Part shown: in pieces, positions 1-13,476 of the stretch | Position numbering within the stretch: the stretch's first letter is position 1 | Layout: every line of letters begins with the position of its first letter | Origin: Sclerotinia nivalis | Taxonomy: Eukaryota > Ascomycota > Leotiomycetes > Helotiales > Sclerotiniaceae | Assembly: GCA_029531795.1 (NCBI GenBank) | Contig: JAPEIS010000015.1 | Span: 310,001-374,000, forward strand | Direction: 5' to 3' | DNA length: 64,000 nucleotides | Program-made: the position numbers and the translations under genes | The notes under the pieces: generated by a model | Told to the model about the DNA's origin: nothing | Database searches by the model: none | What the model saw: only the letters and a program-made list of their open reading frames with translations

Positions 1-397
1 GCGAAGAGTTGTGAGTGTGGTCCATATCCCAATGGAGTGATTGTATGAATTTGGTATATCAGATACTCGTAGAGTCAAGAACTGAGATGAATTAATATAT
101 GCATCTTTCTAATCGCTGATCTGTATTCGTCTATACTAATAATCGCTAGTATGCTACAGAAGAGAAAGTGGATGTGACGGGGTTCAAAGGATAGCTCTCG
201 CTTTGAGTAGTATTGTTACCATATCAAGGAATGTTGATATCGTGTGAAGTAGCATCCATCAGCACCACCTGGAGTAGTCATTTACTCTCGGTTTGTCATT
301 GTCCACTGGCTTCATGCGACTACAAGCGACGCAGGGACTATCGCTAGCATGATCATAACTACGAGAACACAAGAATACGTTTTCTATGCCTACGATA

Positions 398-1455
398 TCA
401 GAGTGTGACGTGATGATGCCATTTAATGCCATCTTGCTGAACGCGCGCTACCTTGACATGTCGAATCCTTGTTAGGGGTGCTAGTTTCTCCTGTAGAGTT
501 TGAGCCACTCTTAAATCTGCAATTTTACTCTTATCATCAGTTTCAGAAATTGTAAAGTCCCCATAGGCTTCCAACCCCGGAATAATCAAATCAAAACTAA
601 TCATCAAGGTGTTTCCGAACAATGACAGTTGGCTCAGACGGTTTATAGTCTCTGGCGATAATGGTAGATGGCGGCCGGGTCCTTGAATTAAGACGCACAA
701 ATTCCGTATTTTGCCCCAATGTTCAATCAGTATGTTTGAATCAAGTGCCAATACTTTTGCGGTGACGATGATCGTATCGAAATTGAAGTCGATCGGGGCT
801 AGTCCTATGGCACCAGGAATTCAGTCATTGATTGAAGAAGACTTTCGGAGGAAAATCGCCGCAAACGAGAAGCCAGGGTTGCGTTAAAATATGGAGAGGA
901 TGTGACAGATAAATGGTTCGAATAGAGTTGGCTATGGAGAGTACGATATGGAAGACATGAAGAAGACTTACGAGTATCTGACGAGGCTCTTGTGGTATGT
1001 CTTTGAGCCTCTCGGCTAACTTCAGAGGCGTTGCCGGGCAAAGGATTCGAGATATTGCATCCAACTAATTCATCCCTTTCGCTTTTGATGAAGGGAAGAA
1101 ATCGAAGAAAACCTGACGCAAACCGGGGCGGTGGGCAATAAAGCGTGAAGATACAAGCTTCATCCGGGGATTTCTTGTTAATCAAGTTCCAAATCTCAAC
1201 AGTTGTAATGGGCACCGCAGCGCGTGTTGGCTTGCGACAAAGCTTTTTTACGCATTGCGTCCATTTTTCACTCATTTTACGATTAAATTTTCCGACAATG
1301 GTGGTATGCCGATTGGATCCGTGATCGTGCTCATTCTCAACTATCTCCTCCTGATTGGATCTGTGATCGCCCTTACTACTCTCCTGATGATTCTCCTGAC
1401 TAGATCTAGAATTGCGATCGCGTCCATCCTCATAGTTCTCCTGCTGATAGCTCAT
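398..1455 (-). CDS. hypothetical protein, uncertain exon structure
   Basis: I do not recognise this gene. A first exon can start at the ATG ending at 1455, preceded by a short A-rich leader. It encodes a hydrophilic Ser/Glu/His-rich N-terminus and then a basic, Trp-containing segment. A good GTAAGT donor sits at 966-971, and an acceptor at 932-933 would leave a 40 bp intron, short for a fungus. A third open segment at 398-751 (about 117 aa, starting without ATG) looks like the C-terminal half of a small fungal protein of the F-box-like/DUF type, but the join between 751 and 931 is not resolved and would need a second intron or a frameshift. The composition is protein-like, so it may be a real multi-exon gene or a decaying one. 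Confidence 0.3.
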
Positions 1456-3459
1456 TGTGTAACTGTAACTTGTTCTTTTAACAAGAGTGAGGAATAATAT
1501 GCATGTATTATAGCGAATTTCCAAAATTGTGTAAGCAAATAAGAAGGGTTTGTGAAGCGGAAGAATAAATGCCTAAACAGAACAAACATATTGAAAGGAA
1601 AAGAATCAAGCAGTGGAAAGAACGAAAGTGTAAGTGGCGACGCAATAAGAGTTAGAACCGAGATATATCCATGCACCCAAATTTGGAAAGAGCACATAAG
1701 AATCAAAAGGTTCTAGTAGTAGCTCTCTCACGCGGATTTCATTTTTTCCAGAAGGAAGCTGGAAGATAGAATGGTTCTCAACAAGACTTCTTAAGTCTTT
1801 CTAGCAGAAATAAACTCGATGGATTCTGGACCCATTGTACGACACTAATATTTGCTACTTAGCAATGAGTAAAGAATTGATACCATGGTCCGAATCAAAA
1901 AGATTGATAGTATTTTGTATCAATTCTGTCTTCACCCTTTCTTCCACAGACCTCCCTGAATGTTTTTGTGTATATTCAAGTCGAATAGAGTCCACTCTTT
2001 TCCGTAGATCTTCTCTGAACATTCCCATGGTTACCCAAACACTATCCGATACATTCATCGTACAAGATCAAAGTAAGTCTAGAATGATCTAGAATGCTGA
2101 TGGCTTGGCATGTATAAAAATATACAGTGTAATAGGTTGATATTGATGATTGATACACATTGTTTAACATCGGAGGATATATGTAGGCATTTGATTTAAA
2201 GTCTATCATAATCCCATATAATATTCAAGTCTCGAATCGGTGAATTTCTGTAAATAAATAAAATAATTTCTTGGGTAGGTCAGCAGTCGGGGAGAAAATA
2301 ATGATAGGATGGATGATCATTGATCTAACCGTACTAATGTTGTCCCCCCTCATCATCAAAATGTAGTGCAATTGTTGATGTGCTTGCCAAGCATCTTCTT
2401 CTTCATAAAAACTGGTGAACCAATCATTGTATTGAATGCGAAAGATCGCCTTTAGGTCCGGTTCCCGATAGCCCAAAATCTGAACCAACCCCCCCATTCA
2501 AAGGGAACAAATGCAGAACAACAGGAACCAACAGGAACAACCAACGAATCCCTTCACATAACAAAGCCTTATCTGGAAAATTCAAATATCTTCGACTGTC
2601 AACTTATTCATCAAGCTTCTAGTGTTCTGTTGACTTCTAAGCCCTTCTACTACATAGGTATCTTCATCATAATTCTTTTACACCTTCTACGCCTTCCTTC
2701 TGCCTTCCTCCGCCTTACACTACTCATCTTTGAGGGCAAACCTACCTCCCTTTCGGCAACTAAAACCAATACTTACTGGGACGAGCCGTCTTCCGTCCCC
2801 CACGATTATCTACTTGATACAGCTCTTGTAATACATCGCAATTCACCTTCGCCGATATCAGAAAGGCCTTTTCGATTGTCGCGGTGTTAACGGAACGGAC
2901 TTCCATGTCGACGAAGACCTTACCTTTAGCAGAACCGACTCAGCCTCGACGCTAAGAGTTACTTAATTTTCCGGCAAAGGTACGTGCCAAAATTTGATGT
3001 CCGCAACCTTCTCTACCCTCTTCCCTCCCTGCTTGAAGATACAAAGTGACTTACTTCATCCCCAACCATCCATCATACCTAGCAGCCTCCTGAAGGAGAG
3101 ACTTTTGCTGGATGCATGCTTACAATCTCATAGAAAGTTCATCATAATTCACCATCTGCCATCATAGAACCTCCCACACAGGTTATACGAAATAAATATT
3201 ACGATTGCATACAATTGTGTTTTAAACCCTCCGATTACGGCCTTACGATACCAACGAACGTACACGATACTCGCCCGGGACAATTAGAAGCAATTTTGGG
3301 TCTTATCTTACAATCTCTTATCGGCAAGGGAAACAGTTCACCTACTTCCTTCTTTTACACTTGCAGCTGAACTGCAGCATCACATTTGAGTCACCCGGGG
3401 GTACACTGAGTTGACTTGCGACACCGCTCTACCCAGCTCGCATATTTGATTTTGGAACG
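1456..3459. other. intergenic, 5' flank of the PP-Z phosphatase gene
   Basis: No recognisable gene. There are two short ATG-initiated open frames on the minus strand, at 1855-2058 (67 aa, amphipathic, charged) and 2225-2497 (90 aa). Neither has a recognised family or clear splice partners, so they are noted only as candidates. From about 2580 to 3440 the plus strand becomes rich in C and T tracts, typical of fungal promoters and long 5' leaders. It contains several short upstream open frames, as expected ahead of the PP-Z start at 3460. Confidence 0.4.
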
Positions 3460-5140
3460 ATGGGAAACCAACCTTCCAAAGGCTCAGGGTCTGCAACGCC
3501 GAGGAATAGTGCATCTCAAACGTCTCTAGCGGATAATTTATCATCTTATCCTTCATTTAGCAAAGCGGATACCAAGGAATCTAATAAATCATTCAGAGGC
3601 GCCTTTCGATCAAAAATACCAGGTTCCAAGGACAGCCCAAGAAATTCAATTGCAGGAATAGGCACTATTGGAGATGCAAACGACAAATCCGACGTTGGGT
3701 CCATCAAATCGGGGAAAGGCTCTAAATCGGGCAGGTCATCATCTGTACCAGCCTCACCCAGATCACCTCACGATTCCTCGGAAGATCTTCCTTCGCCAGT
3801 CGATGATCTCAAGCCTCCCCCTTCACCCGTGCAGTCTCCTTCCGTAAAATCCGGACATCATGATGTTGGGGCTGCACAGCGCAGTGGTGAAGTTGATCAT
3901 GTTTCCGACCAACCTCCCTCGGGCACAGTAAATCCTCATGCAGTTGGAGGGCGGGCTGGGCAATCTATATTGGTCAAGAGGGCAAATGAGATTAATCCTG
4001 TTGACCAAAAAACCTTACTGGCTGCTCCAATGAATGGAGCTAATGATGCAGCACTGTCAACATCATCATCCGGACAAATCTCCATGGGCACACTGAAAGA
4101 TAAAGAACTCGACGACTATATTTCGCGGCTCTTGGATGCAGGATACCAGGGAAAAAGCACCAAAGGAGTTTGTCTCAAAAGTGCAGAAATCAACTCAATT
4201 TGCCTTCGAGTGAGAGAGATCTTGTTAGAACAACCACCACTAGTCGAATTGGAAGCCCCAGTTAAGATTGTTGGTGATATTCATGGGCAATACTCAGACC
4301 TCATACGCATGTTTGAAATGTGTGGGTTCCCTCCCTCGTCAAACTTCTTATTCTTGGGTGATTATGTCGATCGAGGCAAGCAATCTCTTGAGACAATTCT
4401 ATTGCTCATGTGCTACAAGATTAAATACCCAGAGAACTTCTTTTTGCTGAGAGGTAATCACGAATGTGCAAACGTTACTAGAGTCTATGGATTTTATGAT
4501 GAGTGTAAACGAAGAGCTAATGTTAAAGTATGGAAGACGTTTGTGGATGTCTTCAACTGTGTATGTAGTCGGGTCTCGTGGCGTGTGAATTTTTGACTAA
4601 CTCTTGTGGCAGTTACCTATTGCCGCAATCGTCGCAGGGAAGATTTTTTGTGTTCACGGCGGCTTATCCCCCGCTCTCAGCCATATGGATGATATCAGAC
4701 ATATTGCTCGACCAACAGACGTTCCTGATTTTGGATTACTTAATGATCTTTTGTGGTCTGATCCTGCAGATCAGGAAAATGATTGGGAAACTAGCGAGAG
4801 AGGCGTTAGTTATTCGTTTGGTAAGAAGGTCATTTCGGAGTTCCTAGCAAGGCATGATTTTGACTTGGTCTGTCGGGCACACATGGTTGTTGAAGACGGT
4901 TACGAATTTTTTGAAGATCGAATCCTTGTTACGGTATTTTCTGCACCAAACTATTGTGGCGAGTTCGACAATTATGGAGCTGTCATGAGTGTTTCAACAG
5001 AACTACTGTGCAGCTTTGAACTCCTGAAACCGTTGGATTCCAGCGCCTTGAAGAGCCAGATGAAAAAGAGTCGTAACAAGCGAAATAGTATGGTCAACAG
5101 TCCTCCACCAATAGGAGGTTTCGCTCCACAGAGTGTATAA
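3460..5140 (+). CDS. ppz1: serine/threonine protein phosphatase PP-Z
   Basis: Two exons, 3460-4560 and 4613-5140, are joined across a 52 bp intron (GTATGT donor, TGACTAA branch, CAG acceptor) and give 542 aa. The N-terminal ~230 residues are Ser/Pro-rich and disordered and start with MGNQPS, an N-myristoylation-type motif seen in the PP-Z family. The C-terminal catalytic domain has the PPP metal and active-site signatures GDIHGQ (272-277), GDYVDRG (300-306) and RGNHE (331-335), then the CVHGGLSP block just after the intron. The family (yeast Ppz1/Ppz2, Neurospora pzl-1) controls potassium/sodium homeostasis, salt tolerance and cell-wall integrity and is inhibited by Hal3. Length and architecture are normal for the family and the gene looks intact. 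It is isolated, with 8 kb of gene-poor DNA downstream. Confidence 0.96.
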
Positions 5141-8100
5141 TGAACCGCCAGGAAATTTCAAGCAAATATAGAGGAGAAGATTGCTCTGGGGGAAAAGTCC
5201 TATACCTTCGAAGCAGAAAATCCAAACTATGAACGCAATATATTAACAAGTACGGGATATGTCATAATATACGCGAGTAACGAGACTGACCACTCAACAG
5301 TGGCTAAGTACATACAAAATCAAAAGTGGCCAGGACAAGGTTCGGGCAATTAAAAATGTCTACTTGGTCAGGGCTCATTTTACACCGCATTTTATACCGC
5401 ATCAAGAAGGTTAAGATAGATGGCGGAGAGTGGAGATTGCCCATAGATACTACATGCACACATTTGATTCATTTTCCTTTACTATGGATGGTTCCTTGTT
5501 TGCGATAACTAACATTGCCCCCTTCTACTCGGATGTCGACACGGAAACGGAATCATTTTACACCGGCGTTATTTGTTTTGGTATGTCTCAAATTGGAGAC
5601 AGAAAGGAAACTCTACTTTTTCTTTGCCCTTGCAGGTTACGCAATGGCTGATATGGACACACGAGATGGATAGGTGGGTGGGTGATGAACAATAGATGCG
5701 TGCGCTGGGTGGATGGTGTATTTTGTATTCGTAATGTGTGTATGGGCCGCACTGGGAGTAGAACTCAGTTTAAGATGGCTGGCGTGAGGAGTAGTGAGAA
5801 GTGGCATGGCATAGAAAGACGATGGTCCTTGGGCTTGGTGTTGTTTGGTTGGACTCGCACATGATTTTATGCAATCAATGAGTGATGGAATGATATGAGA
5901 TTTTAAGCGTTCTTCATAATATTTGTTCTGCATATGCGTGCGTGTTTGGGTGATGTGCGGGTTTCCTACCTTGCCATGTTATGAGTACTAAGTGATGCAA
6001 GTGTCCATACCATGTTTTGATACTAGCTGTCTATCTTGCTTTGTTGTCGTAGGTTGCATCTTTAACATTTTTTAGTTTAATTGTTTTATTATCAGTTAAA
6101 TAAATAAATACACAATCATTTATAAAATGAGAAAAGAGTGAAATTCGATCCAAGAATAGAACGCTTGGATTTGCATTCATATTAAATGGGAATTAGCCTT
6201 GGATTACTATAAAAAGATCAAGATGGATTTAGTTTTCCGCTTTCCTAAGATGAGTTGCAGAATAATAAGGTAATTGTATAAAGTGATGTTGCATATACAT
6301 GTGAGAATGTAATTATTTTATTCATTTATCGGGGGGTTTTTTTTGTAGTGAATGCAAAGTTTGGGCACTTTCACCAAACTCCCAACAAAATATTCATGTT
6401 GGACAAAGTATATACTGTTGTTACCAGCTTAATTAGGAAGGCGCTAGCATGAGGCAGAATCATCAACAGAACCACTTCGATTCAACCTAGTTTAGAATAA
6501 AATGCGCACTCCCAACCTCTTCAACCTGGACCCTTATGCAATGTGTTTACTACTGTAGATAGGGAGGGTATTTCCTGCATATATAAGCTGTAGGTTCTTT
6601 TCAATCCTTTTTCTTGCGAATCGGAAAGTTGTCATAATCTACAAGCTTTTGATATAGGGATGTTGCGTTGCAGCTTTGGGGGGAATATGGTTAGGTGTCA
6701 GTTGGTAGGATCTGAAATTTTTTTTTTTGAATACTTGTAAATGTTGTAGATGTGGTTTTATTTGGGGGTTTGGTGATGAATTAAGTGGTTGTTGTTGGTT
6801 ATTTCTTGTTGTTCTTGGTTGTATAATATTATTTTTGGTGAGATGATAAGATGATTCTTGGTTGTTGTTTAATTATAGTAAGATCTTACATTTTTAAAGA
6901 AGAGAAGAGTAGGGAAAGTGTAAGAGAGAAATTTCGATGTAAAAATGGCCAGGTTTGATCGGATGAGAATTTTGGAAGTTTTCGATAGCTTGTCATACAT
7001 ACTTGCCGATTTGGCAGATTGTTGTTTTTCTATATGAGTATTTGCAGTTGTTTATAGAATGTATTTTATATTTGATTCTGTGAATGGATGATAAGCCCTG
7101 TGTAGTAGATGGTACTTACTGCTGCTCAGTTAGATTACTCAGTCCAGGGTTCAGATACTACGGCTGATCTTCCACCCTTCTCATTACTTGCAGATATATA
7201 AATACATTCTCCCTACTATTTTGTAACTTACAAATCAATCGGTAGCAAACGTTTCGTTTTTTTGCTCATGCGGAGAATAATCGAGTTGCTCGGTTGACTT
7301 GTCATCACAGGCTTGAGTAGAAGTTGGGATTGAGTTTCGAGTATTACAAGAAATATAATCAACTTGGAGTATTTTTTATTAGTTCTCGATTTAGCTATTG
7401 TTAAAAGCTTATCGTTATTGATATTCCATGATTACTGTCGAATTCAGGGAGAAACGGAAATTTAGTACTTCTGTATCTTTCATCTTTGATGAATTTAGTC
7501 TCGTGATATTTGAAGAAGATTTTACACTTATATTACTTCCTTGATTAGCAAGGGTTTATTTACATTGTTGACATACTGAAAGCACATCTTCCGGTTTTCA
7601 TCATATAATTAGTTGATACAAATCCCGATAGTTTCTTTTATAGTATAGTGGGAAAGGGAAGTTTGCTCATGGGCTTGCTGATGAGTTATGTTCCTTAGTG
7701 TAAGAACTATTATATGTATCTGATCAACTTCAACACAAAGTAACAAAGTCTGTACTACTATACTGACAGCAAGATGTCTCAAGCTAGGAACTGGATTACT
7801 CTGCGGCGGCATAAATACGATAGCTGATTCCTGATACTCAAGAAGATATACGTTTTCACTCATTCATCATTTCTAATCATCGTTTTTAACTGTGATTGCT
7901 GAATTTTAAAGGGCAAACCATCACTGTCGCGGTAAAAAATCAATCACTGTTTTAGCCAGAGTTTGGCATTCAAAAGTTTCTTCTCCTTAAATATTCAAGA
8001 TTTCTATGTAATCATTGTCTTTCCAAGAGATGGAAGCATGAAGATTTCATCCCAGAACTTTCTCTGATGTTTAATTGAGGTGTCATATAAATTCATCTAT

Positions 8101-9699
8101 ATTTACATAGAGCAGTAGCAAGGAAAGTAGGACAACTAAGCAAGTCATACACAGACGTTAAATAGTTGGCATAATCTCGATTCTGAGTTGTTTTGATCCG
8201 GTTAACATGAATTATATACGCTTCTAGGAAGCTCTCTTCGGTTGAGGGAAAAGCCCATACAACCCCTGCCAAAAGAAAACAACACAAAAAGCAAAAATCT
8301 CCACACTCGGAGGAACAGTTCCCTGGATCACAGACCTAAGCATGCTTTTGGTATGAGTTGTAACAGCCAGAGTATAATGCGCTAATTGCGGACCACGGGG
8401 TGTGAAGCTGAAGGGTTGTGTTCCATTGAGTGTTATATCGAGGGAGATTGTTAAGCGAGGAGTAATGAAGATTGGGAGAAGAGCCCCACATTTTTTCTGA
8501 CGATGTGAGGGAGGAAGTTCTTTGCGTGTAGAAATAGCTTCAGGGCATAGCGTACAAATTTTCATTGCTATTGTGAACTAGGAGCCAAGTCTAAATTGCT
8601 TGGACTCATCTAATCCATGTATTCTTGACATACTCCGAGTATGGATAACAATACAGCATGTGAGCAAGAAGAATAAAGAAATCACTTGGAAGTTTTCACC
8701 GCTAATTATCTCATCATCACTACTGTTATTTTCATCTTACTGTTGTAATAGCTGTTCTTCTCCGGCCTCGAGGAAATCAGCTAGAAGGCTTAACAAAATT
8801 ATAGCGGAAAATCTATTTCAAAGAAGGAAAAACCGGCGCAGGAAATATAAATCGTCAGTTTGATTTTTGTAATAGTTGTGATGAGTCTGAGGGTTATCGG
8901 ATGAGAATTTTGTAGTCTCATGGGGTATACAGCAATGGTCCTGAATATATCTGAAAGCTGATATAGATCGTCATGACCAAGGCTTCGTAAGCCTTTGCAA
9001 TAGGAATTCTGCTTTTCAGAACAGGTTACAGCAGATTTAAACTCTAAACTTCAGGAAATACTCAATTTGAATTAGCTTCTCAGTTAAGCCTATTTTAGGA
9101 ACTCCATCATGATCCCAGTATTTTTGGAGATACGAGTATTACAAAGGGATGTTCAATGAACTGGACGAAAGTTGGTATACAGGATTCGAATATCTTTTCA
9201 AGGGATGGATGAAGAGACTAACATTTGAGACGGTCATGGAAGCTAATTTGAAAGGGTATGAGATGCCAGAAAGCTAGGTGAATATTGAGTCCGGAGCTCG
9301 TCAAACTGACCGCCAAGAATGGTTACATTTTGTCGTCAAAGCCTTCAGTCATCATCGCTAACTCACATGTTTGTTACCCATGATAATTGTCGTGCTTATG
9401 GAAGTTATGTTTTCTAGCTCTGTATTAAACGAGACGAAGAACGTCAACTGATCCCTAGTATTAATAAAGGAAGGTAACTGGGAAGATATATCTTGACGAC
9501 CTATTCTAAGGGTGTTTATACGCACGGAAACTTCAGTGTTTAGAGCCTAGTGGTAGATATAGGTACTTTTTTTTGAGTAAAGATATACCAAACCAATATT
9601 CACTAATCTTCTCCTGTCCCACTTCTACTGAGTCTTACCAACATCTATAGTATGAAAGGAAAGGTATGATCTCAGCTGTTGATACAATATTAGTACCCA
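5141..9699. other. long gene-poor stretch downstream of ppz1
   Basis: I see no convincing gene here. The first several hundred bases are probably the ppz1 3' UTR. The rest is AT-rich, with homopolymer tracts (poly-T near 6337-6344 and 6719-6727) and small ATG-initiated open frames of unknown reality on the minus strand at 7609-7863 (84 aa) and 8224-8565 (113 aa, ending in a hydrophobic stretch). The second has a good-looking TTGGCAG acceptor around 8265-8271, so it could be part of a spliced membrane-protein gene, but no upstream exon could be fixed. There are no repeats with recognisable ends. Confidence 0.4.
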
Positions 9700-10240
9700 A
9701 ACTCTCGGAGGAGGTTGATCGGATAATAATAAATAATATAATAATAATACTATAATATTATTTATTATAATAGTGGAAGACTTAGTCGTATTTAGCTTAG
9801 GAGTGATCGAATATATGAACAATAGAATATTGAAGTCAGAATTATATATATATTGAATATTGAATTTTTATCTGCTTATTTTTTCGAAGAATTCTTTGAA
9901 GAAGATCTTCGTATTTATAGATTTTAATGAGATTCTACACTATTCTATGATTATAAATAAGATCGATTTAAATCGAATCTTATAGAATCATTTTATATAA
10001 TAAAAGGAAATAATAACCAATAGTATTCAATCTGAGAATAAGAAAATTCTATATGCTTCCATTTCATTCTATTCCATTATAAATCATTCTGATATGATAT
10101 ATGATCGAAATTTTATATAATAATAAAATTTAATAATATGAAATCATATTATTAATATATCACGTGATCATATAACTATTGGTTCGGTAAATATTATTAA
10201 GTGTTTTAATAACTTATTAGGAATTCTCACACAAACGCAA
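9700..10240. repeat. AT-rich island with palindromic segments
   Basis: This stretch of about 0.5 kb is markedly richer in A+T than its flanks and is built from TAATA/ATTAT-type words. It has several inverted repeats, including one at 9957-9983 centred on TTTAAA and one ending in ATCACGTGAT near 10160-10170. No open frame crosses it. It could be a decayed transposon, possibly C-to-T mutated by RIP, but no terminal repeats or target duplication were found, so its origin is open. Confidence 0.45.
9957..9983. repeat. 27-bp near-perfect palindrome in the AT-rich island
   Basis: The arms read ATAAGAT and ATCTTAT around a GATTTAAATC centre. The only mismatch is a one-base slip between the two arms. 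Flanking ATTCTAT and ATAGAAT words extend the symmetry imperfectly on both sides. It could form a cruciform or be a remnant of inverted-repeat DNA. Confidence 0.5.
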
Positions 10241-13200
10241 AACTTTGACGTTAACAATAATAGGAAGCACTGTGAAATTAGAAATTACCTTATGCCTAAG
10301 CCACGATTAACAAATTTTTAGTATATATTTACGGATTTTGAGGATTAAAAAGGTTTATTACCGACCTTCTCTTTTGTTGTCACTAATACCTCTATACGTG
10401 TATCTGAAAATTTGTAGCAGATGTTGAATATTAGCTAACGGCAATGATTATTTCAATACTTAAAGTGTATTGACGCCTTTAAGAAATATTGATCCTTTCC
10501 CACAAAAAACACACGATTGAGATAGCGAACAGCAAAGACTAGAATATTCGAAGCAAGTCGATCTTGCACCTTACGTTCTGACGTTCGATTCTAAACTGAG
10601 AAGTATAATAGCAACTTTTGCTACTGTTTAAGCTTTAAATAGAATACCATTTATTTCAAGTAGAAGTCTGAAGATAAATTTTTTTTTCCAAAAGCTTAAA
10701 CAGGTCTGTTATTGTGACATGGACATCTGAGATGATGATTCATTATAAAACTCTAATTTTCCTCCACAGCTGCGCAGCCGAGAAGCAAAACGCGAATCAA
10801 GACTTTCAAAGAATCTCCAGATGCATATATAAGCCTGGCTTTACTTCCCCAAGAGAGAATACAATGAGTAATAGATTGGACCTTTGAGGTCGATTCAGGG
10901 ACGAGCCTTCTTGGTTCAAATCACGTAGGGGCCATACTTACGAATTTGAATGGCAAGCTGGAGAATTGCTTAGATGCTTTGTCAAGTCTGTCTCCTTCGA
11001 CAAGATTTTTCATCCGCTGTCACGTAAGTTCATAGGATCAGATTTTGCACTCGACGGCTACGGAACTTGAGAATGCAGATATTTAATTGACAACAAGGCG
11101 CAAGAGGGAAAGAAGCTATGAGTTTTGCTGCCAATCCACTCAACTTTTGGCCTTGGCTAGAGTCGCGAGATTAACGGAGGATGTACTGTACTTTCTTTTG
11201 GTAAGAAATCTGTCAAATTCTAGATATAACAATTATATTTGTGAGTTGATGATTGATACTTTGTGCCGTTGAGCCTCTAGAGACTAATTGCATGGTCATG
11301 GCCCTTCACAGAGAGCTGTTATACTACAAGGTCAATAAGGTGAAATTTAGGGTCCACCTGAGTATTTAAATGATGAGAGAACGTTGAGCATGAGAGATTG
11401 AACACAGGGTATCAAACAGCGAAATTAGAGGAGAAAATCTGCGTATCACAAAAAGAACAATATAGGGTAAAAGCCCCACTGGTATGTTTATCCCTTTCCC
11501 CCTTATATCCAATAATCGAATAACATACAATTTCTTGCTCTCGCAACTTAAAGGAGTACTTGATGACATCAAACAAAACCCTTCTAAACACCCGCCATTC
11601 CCCTAATCTTCACACCTCGCCCACTCCCCGCGTCCTCCCCACCATCTCCTCTTTCCTCATCTTCGCACCATCCCTCGTAGCAAACCCCATCCCAACCGAA
11701 ACCCCATCCCAACCAAAACCCCAATCACCAAAAGTTCCGGAACCTCACTCAAAAACACCTTCACCCCTCACCCCTCATAAACCCATTATTCATCCCATTA
11801 ACCGAACGTGCATAACAATAACCTAAAACAGCATCCCAATTCCCCAAATGGCAACACAGCCGTGACACCCCTGTGACACCCCTGTGACACCCCTGTCTGT
11901 ATGCGCTTGCATTTTTATAGATTTGACTGAATCGTTAAGAAAATTGAGTGGTGCTGCCTAAGAATACCCAGCAGAGGAGCAGAATGACGCGTCTGAGTTT
12001 GGCGAGGGCTTTGGTGGTGCTGGTTAGATTTCTGTTTATGCGGAGATGGTGCTGATAATTAGGGGGTTGAGAACTAGGGAGATTAGTGTGTGGCTTGGAT
12101 TAGTAGGATGCGTTCGAGTTGTTTAGGACGGATGGGAAGGCAGACGGAATAGCGGCCGTGACGGTTAGTTATTGTGTGGCAAGTATTGTCATAATCTCAT
12201 GTTGATTAAGAAAATAGGAGGAGACAAACTCGCCTCATGAAACATTCTCATACTATCTAGTAGCAATAGATTCAAATTTATAAAGTTAACAAGGAGAGCC
12301 CATTTCGAAGTGGAACTGGTGGTTTCTCCATGAAGAGTAATGGCAGAGCCCATACCTCGGATTGAGTGGGAGAGTTGAATGGGGATCCATCCTAAAATGC
12401 ATGACCTACCGGGTTAGAAAAGGATGATAAAGACTATCAGAAGGATGATCGTGAGACCTTTAGGATCGGTGAGTGATGATGACATTGTGAGAAGAAGGAT
12501 GAATGCAAAAGAAGTGAAGTGTGGTATGTATCAGATTAGGAAAGAAGTAGAAGAATGAAGAATGCTTGGTTGTAGAATTGGCATTAACAGTAATGCGAGC
12601 TTGGCTGTTCCTCTAAATTTGTCTTTTTGGGGAATCATATGGGTCTCATTACACATGCACTTAAAAAGCGGAATGGCTTGTACATAGAAAAGCCCTGTGA
12701 GAATGGCATCCATTAGTGTATATTCTTACTAGACACTATTTTTACCCCTTTCCAATACAGAAATATCTCTTGAACAGGCAAAACCTTCATACCGCCAACC
12801 TCAACTAAGTGCAAGGCTGATGCTTAAAATTTAGGCTGAAATTTAGACAGTCACGGTATTCTGATTGATCAACCATTCGAAGAAAAACTGGCACTAGTCC
12901 TTTTCAGCAATACAGAGAGCCCGACCTGTATAAGGTGAGATTGATGAGACTTAGCTCAGATGAAGAATCGATGAAACAGTCACGAAAATGGCAAGAAATC
13001 AATACGGCCTTGAGTCATTACAAAAAAAACATGGGTTTTGAATATGGAAATTTTGATGACAGTACCTTGCCGAACGCTCTGATACCTAATGAAGCCTGTT
13101 AAAGGCACGCAAAATGGCACATAGATCGATAAAGCTAAATAATACACATCTTTTTGTAAGTCTTATTATTGCTTAGCTGCCTATATCTTATTGATCCCGA

Positions 13201-13476
13201 AAACCCTCGAACTTTTAATATAAATCGAAGAATTAAAACATGGCTACCTGTCTCATTCATAAATAGATGGACTTAGGAAAAACGTAGCCTCGCAAAATAG
13301 CCGCTGACTTGCTGTATACACTATTCATAGCAGAAAGCTGTACCACCGTGACTAAAGATCCCGATCATGAGTCGATGTCTACATCCAAAATCTCTGTGGT
13401 GTGAGCTTCCCGAGATACCTAGAGTCTCCCAATGACTTTCTGACGATATTTGGCCATTCAAAAGCATCTCTCAGTC
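10241..13476. other. gene-poor stretch between the AT island and the sugar transporter
   Basis: No gene is supported. A Pro/Ser/Thr-rich plus-strand open frame at 11560-11826 is probably fortuitous: its sequence is a C-rich tract with two tandem copies of an AAACCCCATCCCAACC unit around 11680-11715. The minus strand at 12270-12490 has a start codon followed by a short hydrophobic run and a GTAGGT donor-like site. This may be the first exon of a small membrane-protein gene, but it could not be extended. Confidence 0.35.
11862..11894. repeat. 11-bp tandem repeat, three copies
   Basis: The unit GTGACACCCCT is repeated three times without change and followed by a partial GT. It is a minisatellite in non-coding DNA with no associated gene. 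Confidence 0.9.

Noticed and set aside
9700..10240. AT-rich island as a mitochondrial or rDNA insertion
   Set aside because: No recognisable mitochondrial gene, tRNA or rRNA sequence was found in it.
11987..11992. ACGCGT at another place in the window
   Set aside because: It occurs in gene-poor DNA with no nearby cell-cycle gene. It shows that the word arises by chance and lowers confidence in the site at 43789.
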